NCBI GenBank assembly: GCA_019119395.1
Contig: DWXC01000009.1
Span: 48,156-112,155 of the forward strand
Source of the DNA: Candidatus Borkfalkia stercoripullorum
GTDB lineage: Bacteria; Bacillota; Clostridia; Christensenellales; Borkfalkiaceae
Reading direction: 5' to 3'
Length of the DNA stretch: 64,000 bases
Shown here: positions 48,595 to 56,683 of the stretch, piece after piece
How the letters are laid out: each line of letters opens with the position of its first letter
Numbering within the stretch: the first letter of the stretch is position 1
Notes under the pieces: model-generated
What the model was told of the DNA's origin: nothing
Seen by the model: only the letters and a program-made list of their open reading frames with translations
Databases searched by the model: none
Position numbers and translations under genes: made by a program

Positions 48595-50676
48595 ATGTCC
48601 GCGATCGGAGAGATCAGAGAAAAATTCAATAGCGGAGAATTTCAATATAAAAAGACGAACGACATCTGCCGCCTTCTCGGCGTTTCTTCGCGTGCGGGCA
48701 GGGAGGCGGTGTCTGCCGTGCTTGCAGAGTTATTGCAGGCGGGCGATATCGTGCGCGACGAAAGGGGCAGATTCGTATCTCCCGAAAAACTTTCCCTCGT
48801 CAAAGGGGTTTTAAGCGGGAACGAACGCGGCTTTGCCTTTCTCGTCCGCGACGGGGAAAGCGATCTCTTTATCCCGCACCGCTCTCTGCACGGAGCACAG
48901 CATAAAGACACGGTTTTTGCCAAAATCGTCGGCGGCGAACGCGGCGACGAGGCGGAGGTGTACAGCATCCTTTCCCGCGGGGTCAAAGAGCTGACGGGCA
49001 CGTACTACAGGGAGGAACGCGGCGGCTGCGTCCTGCCCGACGATAAAAAATATTACGACGAGATCCGTATCGCCGGCGGCAGACAGCGCGCCTTCTCGGG
49101 CGAAAAGGTGTTCGTGAAGATCACCGCGTGGCCCGAGGGCAGGCGGCCGGAAGGGGAGATTGCGGAAGTGCTCGGCAAGAGCGGCGATCTTTCCGCCGAA
49201 GAGGATGCGCTCATCAAGACCTATTCCCTCGCGGAAGATTTCCCGCAAAAGGCGCTTTCCGAGGCGCGCAAGGTTTGCGCGGAAAAGATGCCCCTCGCGG
49301 GCAGAAGAGATTTGCGAGATGTTCTGACCATAACCGTAGACGGCGAGGACGCGCGCGACTTCGACGACGCGATCAGTATCGAGCGCGTTGATGACGGGTT
49401 TATTCTCGGCGTGCACATCGCGGACGTTTCGCACTATGTGCGCCGCGGCGGCGCGCTCGACAAAGAAGCGTATGCGCGCGGCACGAGCGTGTATTTCCCC
49501 GACCGCGTTCTTCCGATGCTGCCCGTGGAGCTTTCCGACGGGATATGCTCCCTGCGCGAAGGAGAAGACAGGCTCACCCTTTCCTGCATCATGAAAGCGG
49601 ACAAAAAGGGCAGGGTGACCGATCCCGAAATCGTGCAGTCCGTCATCCGTTCGCACGGCCGAATGACGTATACGGACGTAGCGAAAATCTTGGACGGCGA
49701 CGCGGTTTTGCGCGAACGGTATGCGCAACTTGTGACCATGCTCGAAGATTGCAGGGAACTTGCCGAGATCCTCATGCAAAAGCGCGGGGCGCGCGGGAGC
49801 GTCGACCTCGACGTGAAAGAGGCGAAAATAACGCTTTCTGCGGACGGCGGGATAGAGGTCTGCGAATACGAGCGAACGATCGCGCACCGCATGATAGAAG
49901 AGTTCATGATCCTCGCCAACGAAACGGTCGCGGAATTTATGGCGGCTTACGAACTTCCTTTCGTCTACCGCGTGCACGAAAAGCCGTCCGAAGAAAAGGC
50001 GGCGGCGTTCAAGGCGTACCTGACGGAATTGGGCATAAAGGCAAAGTTCCGCCCCGAGAACGTGCGCCCGGGCGAATACGGCAAAATTCTGGACGGGCTG
50101 GAAGCGTCGAACGATCCCATGCGGCACGTCGTGAACCGCGTCATGCTGCGCTCCATGTCGAAGGCGAAATACAGCGCCGAAAACATCGGGCACTTCGGGC
50201 TCGCGTCCGATTGCTACTGCCACTTTACTTCGCCGATACGCAGGTATCCCGACCTTCTCATCCACCGCATCATTAAACTCGTGCTGGACGGACAGGCGGG
50301 GGAAGCGCAGCGGTTTGAAAACTTCGTCGGCAGCGCCTCGGCGAACTGTTCGGAAACGGAGCGCCGCGCGGACGACGCCGAGCGCGCCGTAGACGAACTG
50401 TACAAAGTTTGGTATATGCGTTCACGCATCGGCGAAACGTTCGAGGGCGTCGTTTCGGGCGTCACGGCGTTCGCGGTGTTCGTGGAACTTCCCAACACCG
50501 TCGAAGGGCGCATCAAGATCGAGAATCTGCCGCCCGACGACTATGTATTCCTCGAAAAAAATTATACGCTCAAAGGGCAGCGCCGCGCCTTCAAGATCGG
50601 CGATGCCGTAAAAATTGTCGTGGCCGCGTGCGACATCGGCGCGAGAAAGTGCGATTTTATCCTTTCGGAAGAATAA
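48595..50676 (+). CDS. rnr: Ribonuclease R
   Basis: A 3'-5' exoribonuclease of 693 residues that degrades structured RNA and, with SmpB and tmRNA, defective messages. Layout: an N-terminal winged-helix segment (about 1-65), cold-shock domains (about 68-200), the RNB catalytic domain with DARDFDDAIS (about 250, acidic metal site) and CSLREGEDRLTLSC, then a C-terminal S1 domain (about 610-690, GVVSGVTAFAVFVELPNTVEG). It is shorter than E. coli RNase R because the basic tail is missing, as in many Firmicutes. The next genes are a GNAT and smpB. Confidence 0.94.
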   Translation: MSAIGEIREKFNSGEFQYKKTNDICRLLGVSSRAGREAVSAVLAELLQAGDIVRDERGRFVSPEKLSLVKGVLSGNERGFAFLVRDGESDLFIPHRSLHGAQHKDTVFAKIVGGERGDEAEVYSILSRGVKELTGTYYREERGGCVLPDDKKYYDEIRIAGGRQRAFSGEKVFVKITAWPEGRRPEGEIAEVLGKSGDLSAEEDALIKTYSLAEDFPQKALSEARKVCAEKMPLAGRRDLRDVLTITVDGEDARDFDDAISIERVDDGFILGVHIADVSHYVRRGGALDKEAYARGTSVYFPDRVLPMLPVELSDGICSLREGEDRLTLSCIMKADKKGRVTDPEIVQSVIRSHGRMTYTDVAKILDGDAVLRERYAQLVTMLEDCRELAEILMQKRGARGSVDLDVKEAKITLSADGGIEVCEYERTIAHRMIEEFMILANETVAEFMAAYELPFVYRVHEKPSEEKAAAFKAYLTELGIKAKFRPENVRPGEYGKILDGLEASNDPMRHVVNRVMLRSMSKAKYSAENIGHFGLASDCYCHFTSPIRRYPDLLIHRIIKLVLDGQAGEAQRFENFVGSASANCSETERRADDAERAVDELYKVWYMRSRIGETFEGVVSGVTAFAVFVELPNTVEGRIKIENLPPDDYVFLEKNYTLKGQRRAFKIGDAVKIVVAACDIGARKCDFILSEE

Positions 50677-50745
50677 TCCCCCGAAAAGCTATCCCTTTCC
50701 GCGAAAATGTGTTATAATAAGACTCGCGCGGCGGAAGGAGACGTT

Positions 50746-51252
50746 ATGGATTTTTCATTGGAAAAATGGCAGCCTTCGTTTGCCGGATCGGTCACCGAGA
50801 GCGCAAACGACGCGCGCGTCGCCCGCTTTCTGCGGGATTCTTTTCCGTACCCTTATACCCGTAAGAATGCGGAAGATTTTATCGCTTTCGCGCAGGGCGA
50901 AACGGAGCGCGGCGAATATTACCGCGCGATCGTCGTCGGCGGAAAAGCCGTGGGCGGCATCACCGTCATCCGCGGGCAAGACGTCTGCAAGAGGAGCGGC
51001 GAAATCGGCTATTGGCTTACGCCCGCCTGTTGGGGCAGGGGCATCATGACGGATGCGGTGCATACCGCCTGCGAAGAGGTGTTTGAAAGTACGGACATCG
51101 TGCGCGTTTACGCGGAAATTTTTGCGCCGAACGCGGCGTCCTGCCGGGTGTTGGAAAAGAACGGCTTCGCGAAAGAAGGCATAAAGAGAAAGAGCGTTTT
51201 CAAAAACGGCGCGTTTTACGACAGCATCGTGTACGCGCGCATAAAGGAATAA
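50746..51252 (+). CDS. GNAT-family N-acetyltransferase (RimJ/RimL-like)
   Basis: A 168-residue acetyl-CoA-dependent transferase. The fold is the RimJ/RimL subgroup: RSGEIGYWLTPACWGRGIMTDAV provides the acetyl-CoA loop (motif A), and NAASCRVLEKNGFAKEG is the typical C-terminal signature. The acceptor could be a ribosomal protein N-terminus or a small molecule. ATG 50746 has GGAAGGAG. A TATAAT at 50712-50717 with a poor -35 may promote it. It is inserted between rnr and smpB, and its stop is only 4 nt from smpB, so they are cotranscribed. Confidence 0.85.
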   Translation: MDFSLEKWQPSFAGSVTESANDARVARFLRDSFPYPYTRKNAEDFIAFAQGETERGEYYRAIVVGGKAVGGITVIRGQDVCKRSGEIGYWLTPACWGRGIMTDAVHTACEEVFESTDIVRVYAEIFAPNAASCRVLEKNGFAKEGIKRKSVFKNGAFYDSIVYARIKE

Positions 51253-51256
51253 AGAA

Positions 51257-51706
51257 ATGAAGATCGTTGCGGTCAACAAATCCGCTTCCTTCGAATATTT
51301 CATCGAAGAAAAATTCGAGGCGGGCATCGTGCTCGAGGGAAGCGAAGTCAAATCCATACGAAAGAGCAACTGCAATCTGAGCGATTCGTTCTGTTTCGTG
51401 CGCAAGGGCGAGGTAACGCTGAAAAACATGCACATCGCCGTATACGACAGGAGCGGCGCTTTCAACACCCGCGATTCGCGGAGAGATAGGAAACTGCTTC
51501 TGCACAAATCGGAGATCGCAAAAATCGTCGGCAAAGTCAACGAAAAGGGGTATACCCTCGTGCCTCTCAAGGTCTATTTCAAGGACTCTCTCATCAAAGT
51601 CGAGGTCGCGCTCTGCCGCGGCAAGCACACGTACGATAAAAGGCAGAGCCTGAAAGAAAAGGATCTCAAGCGCGAGGCGGATCGGCACATGAAGGAATAT
51701 GCCTGA
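51257..51706 (+). CDS. smpB: tmRNA-binding protein SmpB
   Basis: A 149-residue partner of tmRNA in rescuing stalled ribosomes. It has the OB-fold core (YFIEEKFEAGIVLEGSEVKSIR, NTRDSRRDRKLLLHKSEI) and the basic C-terminal tail KRQSLKEKDLKREADRHMKEY that enters the mRNA channel. Length matches the family. Its RNA partner, ssrA, is 2.7 kb downstream, separated by metY-metA. Confidence 0.95.
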   Translation: MKIVAVNKSASFEYFIEEKFEAGIVLEGSEVKSIRKSNCNLSDSFCFVRKGEVTLKNMHIAVYDRSGAFNTRDSRRDRKLLLHKSEIAKIVGKVNEKGYTLVPLKVYFKDSLIKVEVALCRGKHTYDKRQSLKEKDLKREADRHMKEYA

Positions 51707-51817
51707 TCGCGGCGGCAAATGAACGCAAACCCCGCATCCCGGGGCGCGTAAAAAAACCGCGCCGTTCGGCGCGGAGAAGAGCGGACAACCATTTCATTTA
51801 TAAAGGAGATAAAATTT

Positions 51818-53089
51818 ATGGCTTACAAAAAGGACACGATCTGCGTGCAGGGGGGCTATCGCCCCAAGACGGGCGAGAGCCGCATTCCGCCCATCAGCCA
51901 GAGCACCACTTATTTTTACGAAAAGACGCAGGACATGGCCGATCTTTTCGATCTGAAAGCGGACGGCTATTTTTATACCCGCCTTGCAAACCCCACCGTT
52001 GCGGCGTTCGAAGGAAAGGTCGCCGAACTCGAAGGGGGCGTGGCGGGCATCGGATGTTCGTCGGGTATGGCGGCGTCCACGCTGTTGGCTTTCACCGTCT
52101 GCGGCGCGGGCGACAACATCGTTTCTTCCTCCGCGATCTACGGAGGCACATTCAACCTGTTTGCGGTCACTCTGCCCAAACTGGGGATAGAGACCCGCTT
52201 TTTCGATCCCGACGCGCCTGCGGAAGAGATCGAAAAGCTCATCGACGACAAGACGAAATTCATTTTCACCGAAACGATCGCCAACCCCGCCATCAAAATT
52301 CTCGACTTTGACAAAATTGCAAAGATATCCAAGAAATACGGCGTGCTGTTCGTTGTGGACAACACCCTTGCCACGCCGATCCTGTGCCGCCCGTTCGAGT
52401 GGGGGGCGAACATCGTCATCCATTCCACGAGCAAATACATGGACGGCCACGCGGCGGCGCTCGGCGGCATGATCGTGGACGGCGGCAACTTCAATTTTAA
52501 GGGGAATACCCGCTATGCGTCTTTCAACGAGCCTGACGAGAGCTATCACGGGCTCGTGTATGCCGACCTGCCCGCGGCGCAGTTCGCCACCAAATGCCGC
52601 GCGCAGATGATGAGGGACATGGGCGCAATCATGAGCCCGCAGAACGCCTTTTTGAGCTGGCTGGGGGCGGATACGCTCGCGCTCCGCATGGAAAGGCACT
52701 CTTCCAATGCCCAAAAAGTGGCTGCGTACCTTTCCAAGCATCCCAAGATCGATTGGGTGTGGCACGCGTCGCTGCCCGATAACAAATACCATAAACTTGC
52801 GGAAAAATATCTGCCCGACGGGCAGGGCGGCATGCTCAGCTTCGGCATCAAGGGCGACGTTTCGCAGGCGGCAAGGTTCATGGAGGCGCTGAAACTCATC
52901 ACGCAGGAAACGCACGTTGCCGACGTGCGCAGCTGCGTCCTGCATCCCGCGTCCACCACGCACCGCCAGCTCACCAAAGAAGAACTCGAGCAGGCGGGCG
53001 TTCCCGAAAACCTCGTGCGCCTTTCCGTCGGCATTGAAAATCCCGACGACATCATCGCCGACCTCGAACAGGCTTTGGCGCATGTTTGA
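51818..53089 (+). CDS. metY: O-acetylhomoserine sulfhydrylase / methionine gamma-lyase family
   Basis: A 423-residue PLP enzyme of the Cys/Met metabolism family. The PLP Lys lies in HSTSKYMDGHAAALGG; the phosphate-binding segment is CSSGMAASTLLAF; FYTRLANPTVAAFE is typical. The O-acetylhomoserine sulfhydrylase and methionine gamma-lyase groups are hard to separate by eye. Because a homoserine O-acetyltransferase gene (metA, Glu111 type) follows, I favour sulfhydrylation of O-acetylhomoserine to homocysteine. AAAGGAG precedes the ATG. No SAM riboswitch or T-box was found upstream. Confidence 0.82.
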   Translation: MAYKKDTICVQGGYRPKTGESRIPPISQSTTYFYEKTQDMADLFDLKADGYFYTRLANPTVAAFEGKVAELEGGVAGIGCSSGMAASTLLAFTVCGAGDNIVSSSAIYGGTFNLFAVTLPKLGIETRFFDPDAPAEEIEKLIDDKTKFIFTETIANPAIKILDFDKIAKISKKYGVLFVVDNTLATPILCRPFEWGANIVIHSTSKYMDGHAAALGGMIVDGGNFNFKGNTRYASFNEPDESYHGLVYADLPAAQFATKCRAQMMRDMGAIMSPQNAFLSWLGADTLALRMERHSSNAQKVAAYLSKHPKIDWVWHASLPDNKYHKLAEKYLPDGQGGMLSFGIKGDVSQAARFMEALKLITQETHVADVRSCVLHPASTTHRQLTKEELEQAGVPENLVRLSVGIENPDDIIADLEQALAHV

Positions 53090-53163
53090 GCATAACGTAT
53101 CGGAGATAACCGTGCCGCGCCTTTTATAAAGGTGCGGCAAAGGAAACGGATGGTGAAGCGCGT

Positions 53164-53401
53164 ATGAAGAAAAAGCTGTTCGCGGCGGTTGCCTTGTGTA
53201 TTGCGGCGCTGCTCGGCATATCGGGCTTTACCGGTTGTGCAAACAACCCGTCCGAAGTCGGAAACTGGAAACTTTCTTATTTCGGCGACGGAGAAAGCAA
53301 TTATTTGGAATTTAGGGACGGACAAGCAGGAAAACGGCGAAGAGAGCCTTCGTATCGTCGCAGAACTGGACGGGAAAACGATTTGTTTCATTCCCGCATA
53401 A
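53164..53401 (+). pseudogene. Small lipoprotein gene with an apparent frameshift
   Basis: The frame starting at ATG 53164 encodes a good lipoprotein signal (GISGFTGC, Cys25) and about 25 more residues to near NYLEF. Beyond that point the same frame turns Arg-rich and atypical and ends at 53412. The +1 frame continues plausibly (TDKQENGEESLRIVAELDGK) and stops at 53401. One extra G in the AGGGAC region near 53322 explains both. Either a recent inactivation or a sequencing error; a true product would be about 78 residues. It lies between metY and metA in the same direction. Confidence 0.55.
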
Positions 53402-53445
53402 CGATGCAGTAATTTAAATTCGGCACAAAGGAGAGAAACAGCAAA

Positions 53446-54351
53446 ATGCCTATCGTTATACCGCAGGATATACCTGCATTTTCCGTTTTGAAAGAGGAAA
53501 ACATTTTCGTCATGAACGACGAGCGCGCTTTTTCGCAGGACATCCGCCCGCTCGAGATCGCCATCCTCAACCTCATGCCCACCAAGGTGGAAACGGAAAC
53601 GCAGTTCATGCGCCTTCTCTCCAACTCGCCCTTGCAGGTCAACGTCACGCTCGTCTATACCGAATCGTATAAGAGCAAAAACACGGCTGCGGCGCATCTG
53701 GAACGCTTTTACAAAAAGTTCGACGATATAAAGGACAAGCACTTCGACGGTATGATCATCACGGGCGCGCCCGTCGAAACGATGGCTTTCGAAGAGGTCG
53801 CGTATTGGGAAGAACTGAAAAAACTGTTCGACTTTGCCGATAAAAAGGTGACCAGCACCATTTATATCTGCTGGGGCGCACAGGCTGCGCTGTACTACCA
53901 TTACGGCATACAAAAACATCTTTTACCCGAAAAACTGTTCGGCGTGTTCCCGCATAAAAAATACCTCGAACAGCACGACCCGCTGTTAAAGGGTATAGAC
54001 GACGTGTTCTATGTTCCCCATTCCCGCCATACGACGGTATATAAAGAGGACGTGGAAAAAGTCAAAGACCTCGTCGTTCTGTGCGAAGCGGAAGGTGTGG
54101 GGCTGTCGATCGCAAAATCGCGCGATAACAGAAAGATTTTCATGATGGGGCATATGGAGTATGACCGCAATACTTTGAAAACGGAGTACGAGCGCGATTT
54201 GTCCAAAGGGCTGCCGATCAAGCCGCCGTGCAACTATTTTGCGGACGAAACCTGCACGGCCGTCAACGTGAACTGGACGAGCGCGGCGAATCTTTTGTAT
54301 ACGAACTGGCTCAACTATTACGTTTATCAGGTCACGCCTTTCAAATTTTGA
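53446..54351 (+). CDS. metA: Homoserine O-acetyltransferase (MetA family)
   Basis: A 301-residue enzyme that activates homoserine for methionine synthesis. The catalytic Cys142 lies in IYICWGAQA, and the His and Glu of the triad are expected in the PHSRHTT and GHMEYD segments. Residue 111, which sets acyl-CoA choice in this family, is Glu (ITGAPVETM), as in acetyl-CoA-using members; succinyl-CoA-using enzymes have Gly. So O-acetylhomoserine is the predicted product, which fits metY. AAAGGAG lies upstream. The gene is often labelled homoserine O-succinyltransferase; that name would be wrong here. Confidence 0.9.
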   Translation: MPIVIPQDIPAFSVLKEENIFVMNDERAFSQDIRPLEIAILNLMPTKVETETQFMRLLSNSPLQVNVTLVYTESYKSKNTAAAHLERFYKKFDDIKDKHFDGMIITGAPVETMAFEEVAYWEELKKLFDFADKKVTSTIYICWGAQAALYYHYGIQKHLLPEKLFGVFPHKKYLEQHDPLLKGIDDVFYVPHSRHTTVYKEDVEKVKDLVVLCEAEGVGLSIAKSRDNRKIFMMGHMEYDRNTLKTEYERDLSKGLPIKPPCNYFADETCTAVNVNWTSAANLLYTNWLNYYVYQVTPFKF

Positions 54352-54364
54352 TTGCCGGCGACAG

Positions 54365-54393
54365 TTGATTTTTTCGGAAAAATATCATATAAT
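54365..54393 (+). promoter_or_regulatory. ssrA promoter
   Basis: TTGATT (54365-54370), 17-nt spacer, TATAAT (54388-54393); transcription would start about 28 nt before the mature tmRNA. Confidence 0.8.
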
Positions 54394-54427
54394 ATAGGGG
54401 CGGAGGCGGATGCCGAAGCTCTTTTAC

Positions 54428-54801
54428 GGGGTAGCACTGGTTTCGATTGCCGGTGCGCGGAAAGGTAAGCACGCAGAGGAACGAGTGGCCTCTATAAAAC
54501 ATTCGGCTTAAATTTAAATGCAGATAACAATGCAAACTACAACGCTCCTGTAGCGTTGGCTGCTTAATCAACAGTTAAGCGGTTCGTCCGCACCTCTTTC
54601 CCGTCGGGAGGATGCGGGCGTCATTCAGGCGGGGAACTGCCGTTTTGATGTGAAGTCGGCAAAACGGCGGACTTTCAGATTTCTGCCGGTATGCTCTTTC
54701 GGCCGCAGAGGGGCATGCCGTAAGATAATTGCGGCATAAGCGTGTAGAAAGCCTTTTGGCAATCCGGTAAGACGCGAGTTCAAATCTCGCCTACTCCACC
54801 A
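54428..54801 (+). ncRNA. ssrA: Transfer-messenger RNA (tmRNA)
   Basis: 374 nt. The 5' end GGGGTAG pairs with CTACTCC (54791-54797), followed by A and an encoded CCA (54799-54801), forming the alanyl acceptor stem. GGTTTCGATT near the 5' end and the T-arm GCGAG-TTCAAAT-CTCGC at the 3' end are the tRNA-like hallmarks. The tag frame is GCA 54520 to TAA 54567 and reads ADNNANYNAPVALAA, ending in the usual protease signal ALAA. It works with SmpB (51257) and probably RNase R (48595). Confidence 0.96.
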
Positions 54802-54830
54802 AGATTCGCGGTGAAAAATGCTGCGGGCAA

Positions 54831-54875
54831 AACGATCCTTGAAAAACGATAAGTTTTTCAAGGATCGTTTATTTT
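54831..54875 (+). terminator. ssrA terminator
   Basis: A 17-bp stem (AACGATCCTTGAAAAAC with its complement), 5-nt loop and TATTTTA. Confidence 0.85.
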
Positions 54876-54953
54876 AAAAAAGGTATTTGCAAACTTGCGT
54901 AGAATTTATAATGTACTGAAAAAATATTTCTACAGTTAGAGGAGAAAAGGTAA

Positions 54954-55325
54954 ATGAGTATAATTGAGCTGCTGCAAAAAATCGAACCCTATAGAAGCGG
55001 TTCAACGTCACGGCTATGGACAAAAAATCCAATATGTTTTAACAATGAATATATTGAAGTGAAAAGGCTGGATTCCTCAAACAAATGGCTCGGGTTACCG
55101 CGTGTATCTGAAATGGGAAAAATGTGGAGTATTATTGTCGACCTAAAAAAAGATTTTTGTGAGCTCACTAACTATTGTGAATTGTCGAAAAAATTGGACA
55201 TAAAATTGACTCGCGTAACAAAAGGCGAGTTAAAAGGGTGCTGGGGGATTCGTATATATAAAATGAAACAAAATCCGACAAATGATATAATTTATGATAT
55301 TTTAAATTTTATATTTCAGCAATAA
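54954..55325 (+). CDS. A+T-rich hypothetical protein downstream of tmRNA
   Basis: A 123-residue basic soluble protein without a recognised domain. It has GAGGAGAAAAGG before the ATG and a TATAAT near 54907. Its codon use (many AAA, ATT, TTA, TAT) is clearly more A+T-rich than that of the flanking genes, and it follows the 3' end of tmRNA, a frequent integration site, so horizontal acquisition is likely. No integrase is present; it may be what is left of an island or a cargo gene. Aromatic and Lys content (GKMWSIIVDLKKDFCEL, WGIRIYKM) gives no functional clue. Confidence 0.65.
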   Translation: MSIIELLQKIEPYRSGSTSRLWTKNPICFNNEYIEVKRLDSSNKWLGLPRVSEMGKMWSIIVDLKKDFCELTNYCELSKKLDIKLTRVTKGELKGCWGIRIYKMKQNPTNDIIYDILNFIFQQ

Positions 55326-55404
55326 TTATCCGCCCCTTTCGTAAAGTATTGATTTTATCATACGTTTTTTTCAAAACAAGACAAAAAACGCGCATTTTTG
55401 CCGT

Positions 55405-55431
55405 TTGACGCGTGCAAAACGGCGTTATAAT
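55405..55431 (+). promoter_or_regulatory. minD-minE promoter
   Basis: TTGACG (55405-55410) and TATAAT (55426-55431) with a short 15-nt spacer (16 if read as TTTGAC). An upstream in-frame ATG lies within this -10 box, which excludes it as the minD start. Confidence 0.65.
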
Positions 55432-55480
55432 GCTTTGTGAAAGAATACCGTACGGTAAAAAATGGCGGGAGAAAAAGGCT

Positions 55481-56257
55481 TTGGCGAGAAAAATCGTTTT
55501 TACGTCCGGAAAGGGCGGCGTCGGAAAAACGACCGTTGCGGCGCGCCTGGGTATGTGCCTGGCGGAAGCGGGCGAACGGGTGGTGCTTGCCGACACCGAT
55601 TTCGGGCTGAACAATATTGACGTGGTGTGCGGGGTGGAGGGGCTCATCCATTACGACATCGTAGACGCGATCGAGGGGCGCTGCCGCGCGAAGCAGGCTC
55701 TCGTCCGTCATCCCGATTTTCCCAACCTCTTTATTCTCGCGTCCAACCACAGCGACCCGAACAAATACATATCGCCGCAGGCGGTACGCCTGATCCTGGA
55801 CAATCTTTCGCACGCCTTCGATTATATCCTCATCGACTGCCCTGCGGGGATCGAGGCGGGGTTTCACCGCGCCGTGGCGTCCGCGGAGGAGGCGATCGTC
55901 GTCACCACGCCGCACGTTTCCGCCCTGCGCGACGCGGATAAGGCGATCTCGGTGCTGAAAAGTTATCGGCTCAAAAGCGTCGACCTCGTCGTCAACATGG
56001 CGAGGGGAGACATGATCGCGGACGGCGACGTACTTTCCCCGAGGGAAATTTCGGATATCCTGAAAACGCCCCTTCTCGGGGTGATTCCGGAGGACGACGG
56101 GGTGTACTTGGGCGAACGCGCGGGCGGGGGTGCGAAGAAGGCGTTCCGTCTCCTTGCGGGCAACGTGATGAAGGGCACGCGCCGCATTTACAACGCGGCG
56201 GGGAGATACGGCGGCTTTTTCGGAAGCATCCGGAGGAGCCTCAAAAAAAATCTGTAA
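55481..56257 (+). CDS. minD: Septum-site determining ATPase MinD
   Basis: A membrane-cycling ATPase that positions the division site. From TTG 55481 (GGGAGAAAAA upstream) the protein has 258 residues. The deviant Walker A is FTSGKGGVGKTT (about 5-16), Walker B region DYILIDCPAGIE, and DTDFGLNNIDVVCG is the switch I region. The C-terminal basic amphipathic helix expected for membrane binding is present as GGFFGSIRRSLKKNL. An ATG further up overlaps the promoter. It is followed 30 nt later by minE; minC is not in the window. Confidence 0.88.
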   Translation: MARKIVFTSGKGGVGKTTVAARLGMCLAEAGERVVLADTDFGLNNIDVVCGVEGLIHYDIVDAIEGRCRAKQALVRHPDFPNLFILASNHSDPNKYISPQAVRLILDNLSHAFDYILIDCPAGIEAGFHRAVASAEEAIVVTTPHVSALRDADKAISVLKSYRLKSVDLVVNMARGDMIADGDVLSPREISDILKTPLLGVIPEDDGVYLGERAGGGAKKAFRLLAGNVMKGTRRIYNAAGRYGGFFGSIRRSLKKNL

Positions 56258-56287
56258 CGCTCCGCGCAGCGGGGTACGGAGGTGAAA

Positions 56288-56521
56288 ATGCGAAGGCTTA
56301 CCGACAGCGCGCGCCGCGCGATGGACGTTCTCGCGCGCGAAAACGCCGTTTTGCCCGCAGAGTGCGAACGGATCGCCGCAAGGGAGATCGAAAAGACTTT
56401 ATCCGAATTTTTCGTCCTTTCGGGCGGAATTTCTTTCAGGGCGGAACGGAACGGGAAGATCGTGATCACCGTCACGGCGGAAGCGGAGGGCGTCAAACCG
56501 TTCGGCGTCATCGGCGGATGA
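56288..56521 (+). CDS. minE: Cell-division topological specificity factor MinE
   Basis: A 77-residue protein that stimulates the MinD ATPase. The pattern SARRAMDVLARENAVLP, then ECERIAAREIEKTLSEFF and a C-terminal two-strand dimerisation part (ISFRAERNGKIVITVTAE), follows MinE, though the sequence is divergent and the usual N-terminal FxR membrane motif is weak. Position directly behind minD supports the call. GGAGG precedes ATG 56288; a GTG six bases earlier overlaps the SD. Confidence 0.78.
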   Translation: MRRLTDSARRAMDVLARENAVLPAECERIAAREIEKTLSEFFVLSGGISFRAERNGKIVITVTAEAEGVKPFGVIGG

Positions 56522-56603
56522 GCGCCGTTTGCATGGGCGGACGAATTCTCCATATTTAGAATGATTTTTGTGAAAAATATACAATATATTGTGTTCAGGA
56601 TTA

Positions 56604-56631
56604 AACTGTTGCAAAAGCGACAGTTTTTTTT
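56604..56631 (+). terminator. minDE terminator
   Basis: AACTGTTGC pairs with GCGACAGTT (one wobble), AAAA loop and eight T. Confidence 0.8.
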
Positions 56632-56683
56632 GCCGAACGTGCTATAATAGTATAGCGAATCAAAAACAGGGAGAATTTTTACG

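Noticed and set aside
51707..51817. SAM riboswitch or methionine T-box before metY
   Set aside because: Only about 110 nt with one GC-rich hairpin; none of the conserved motifs is present.
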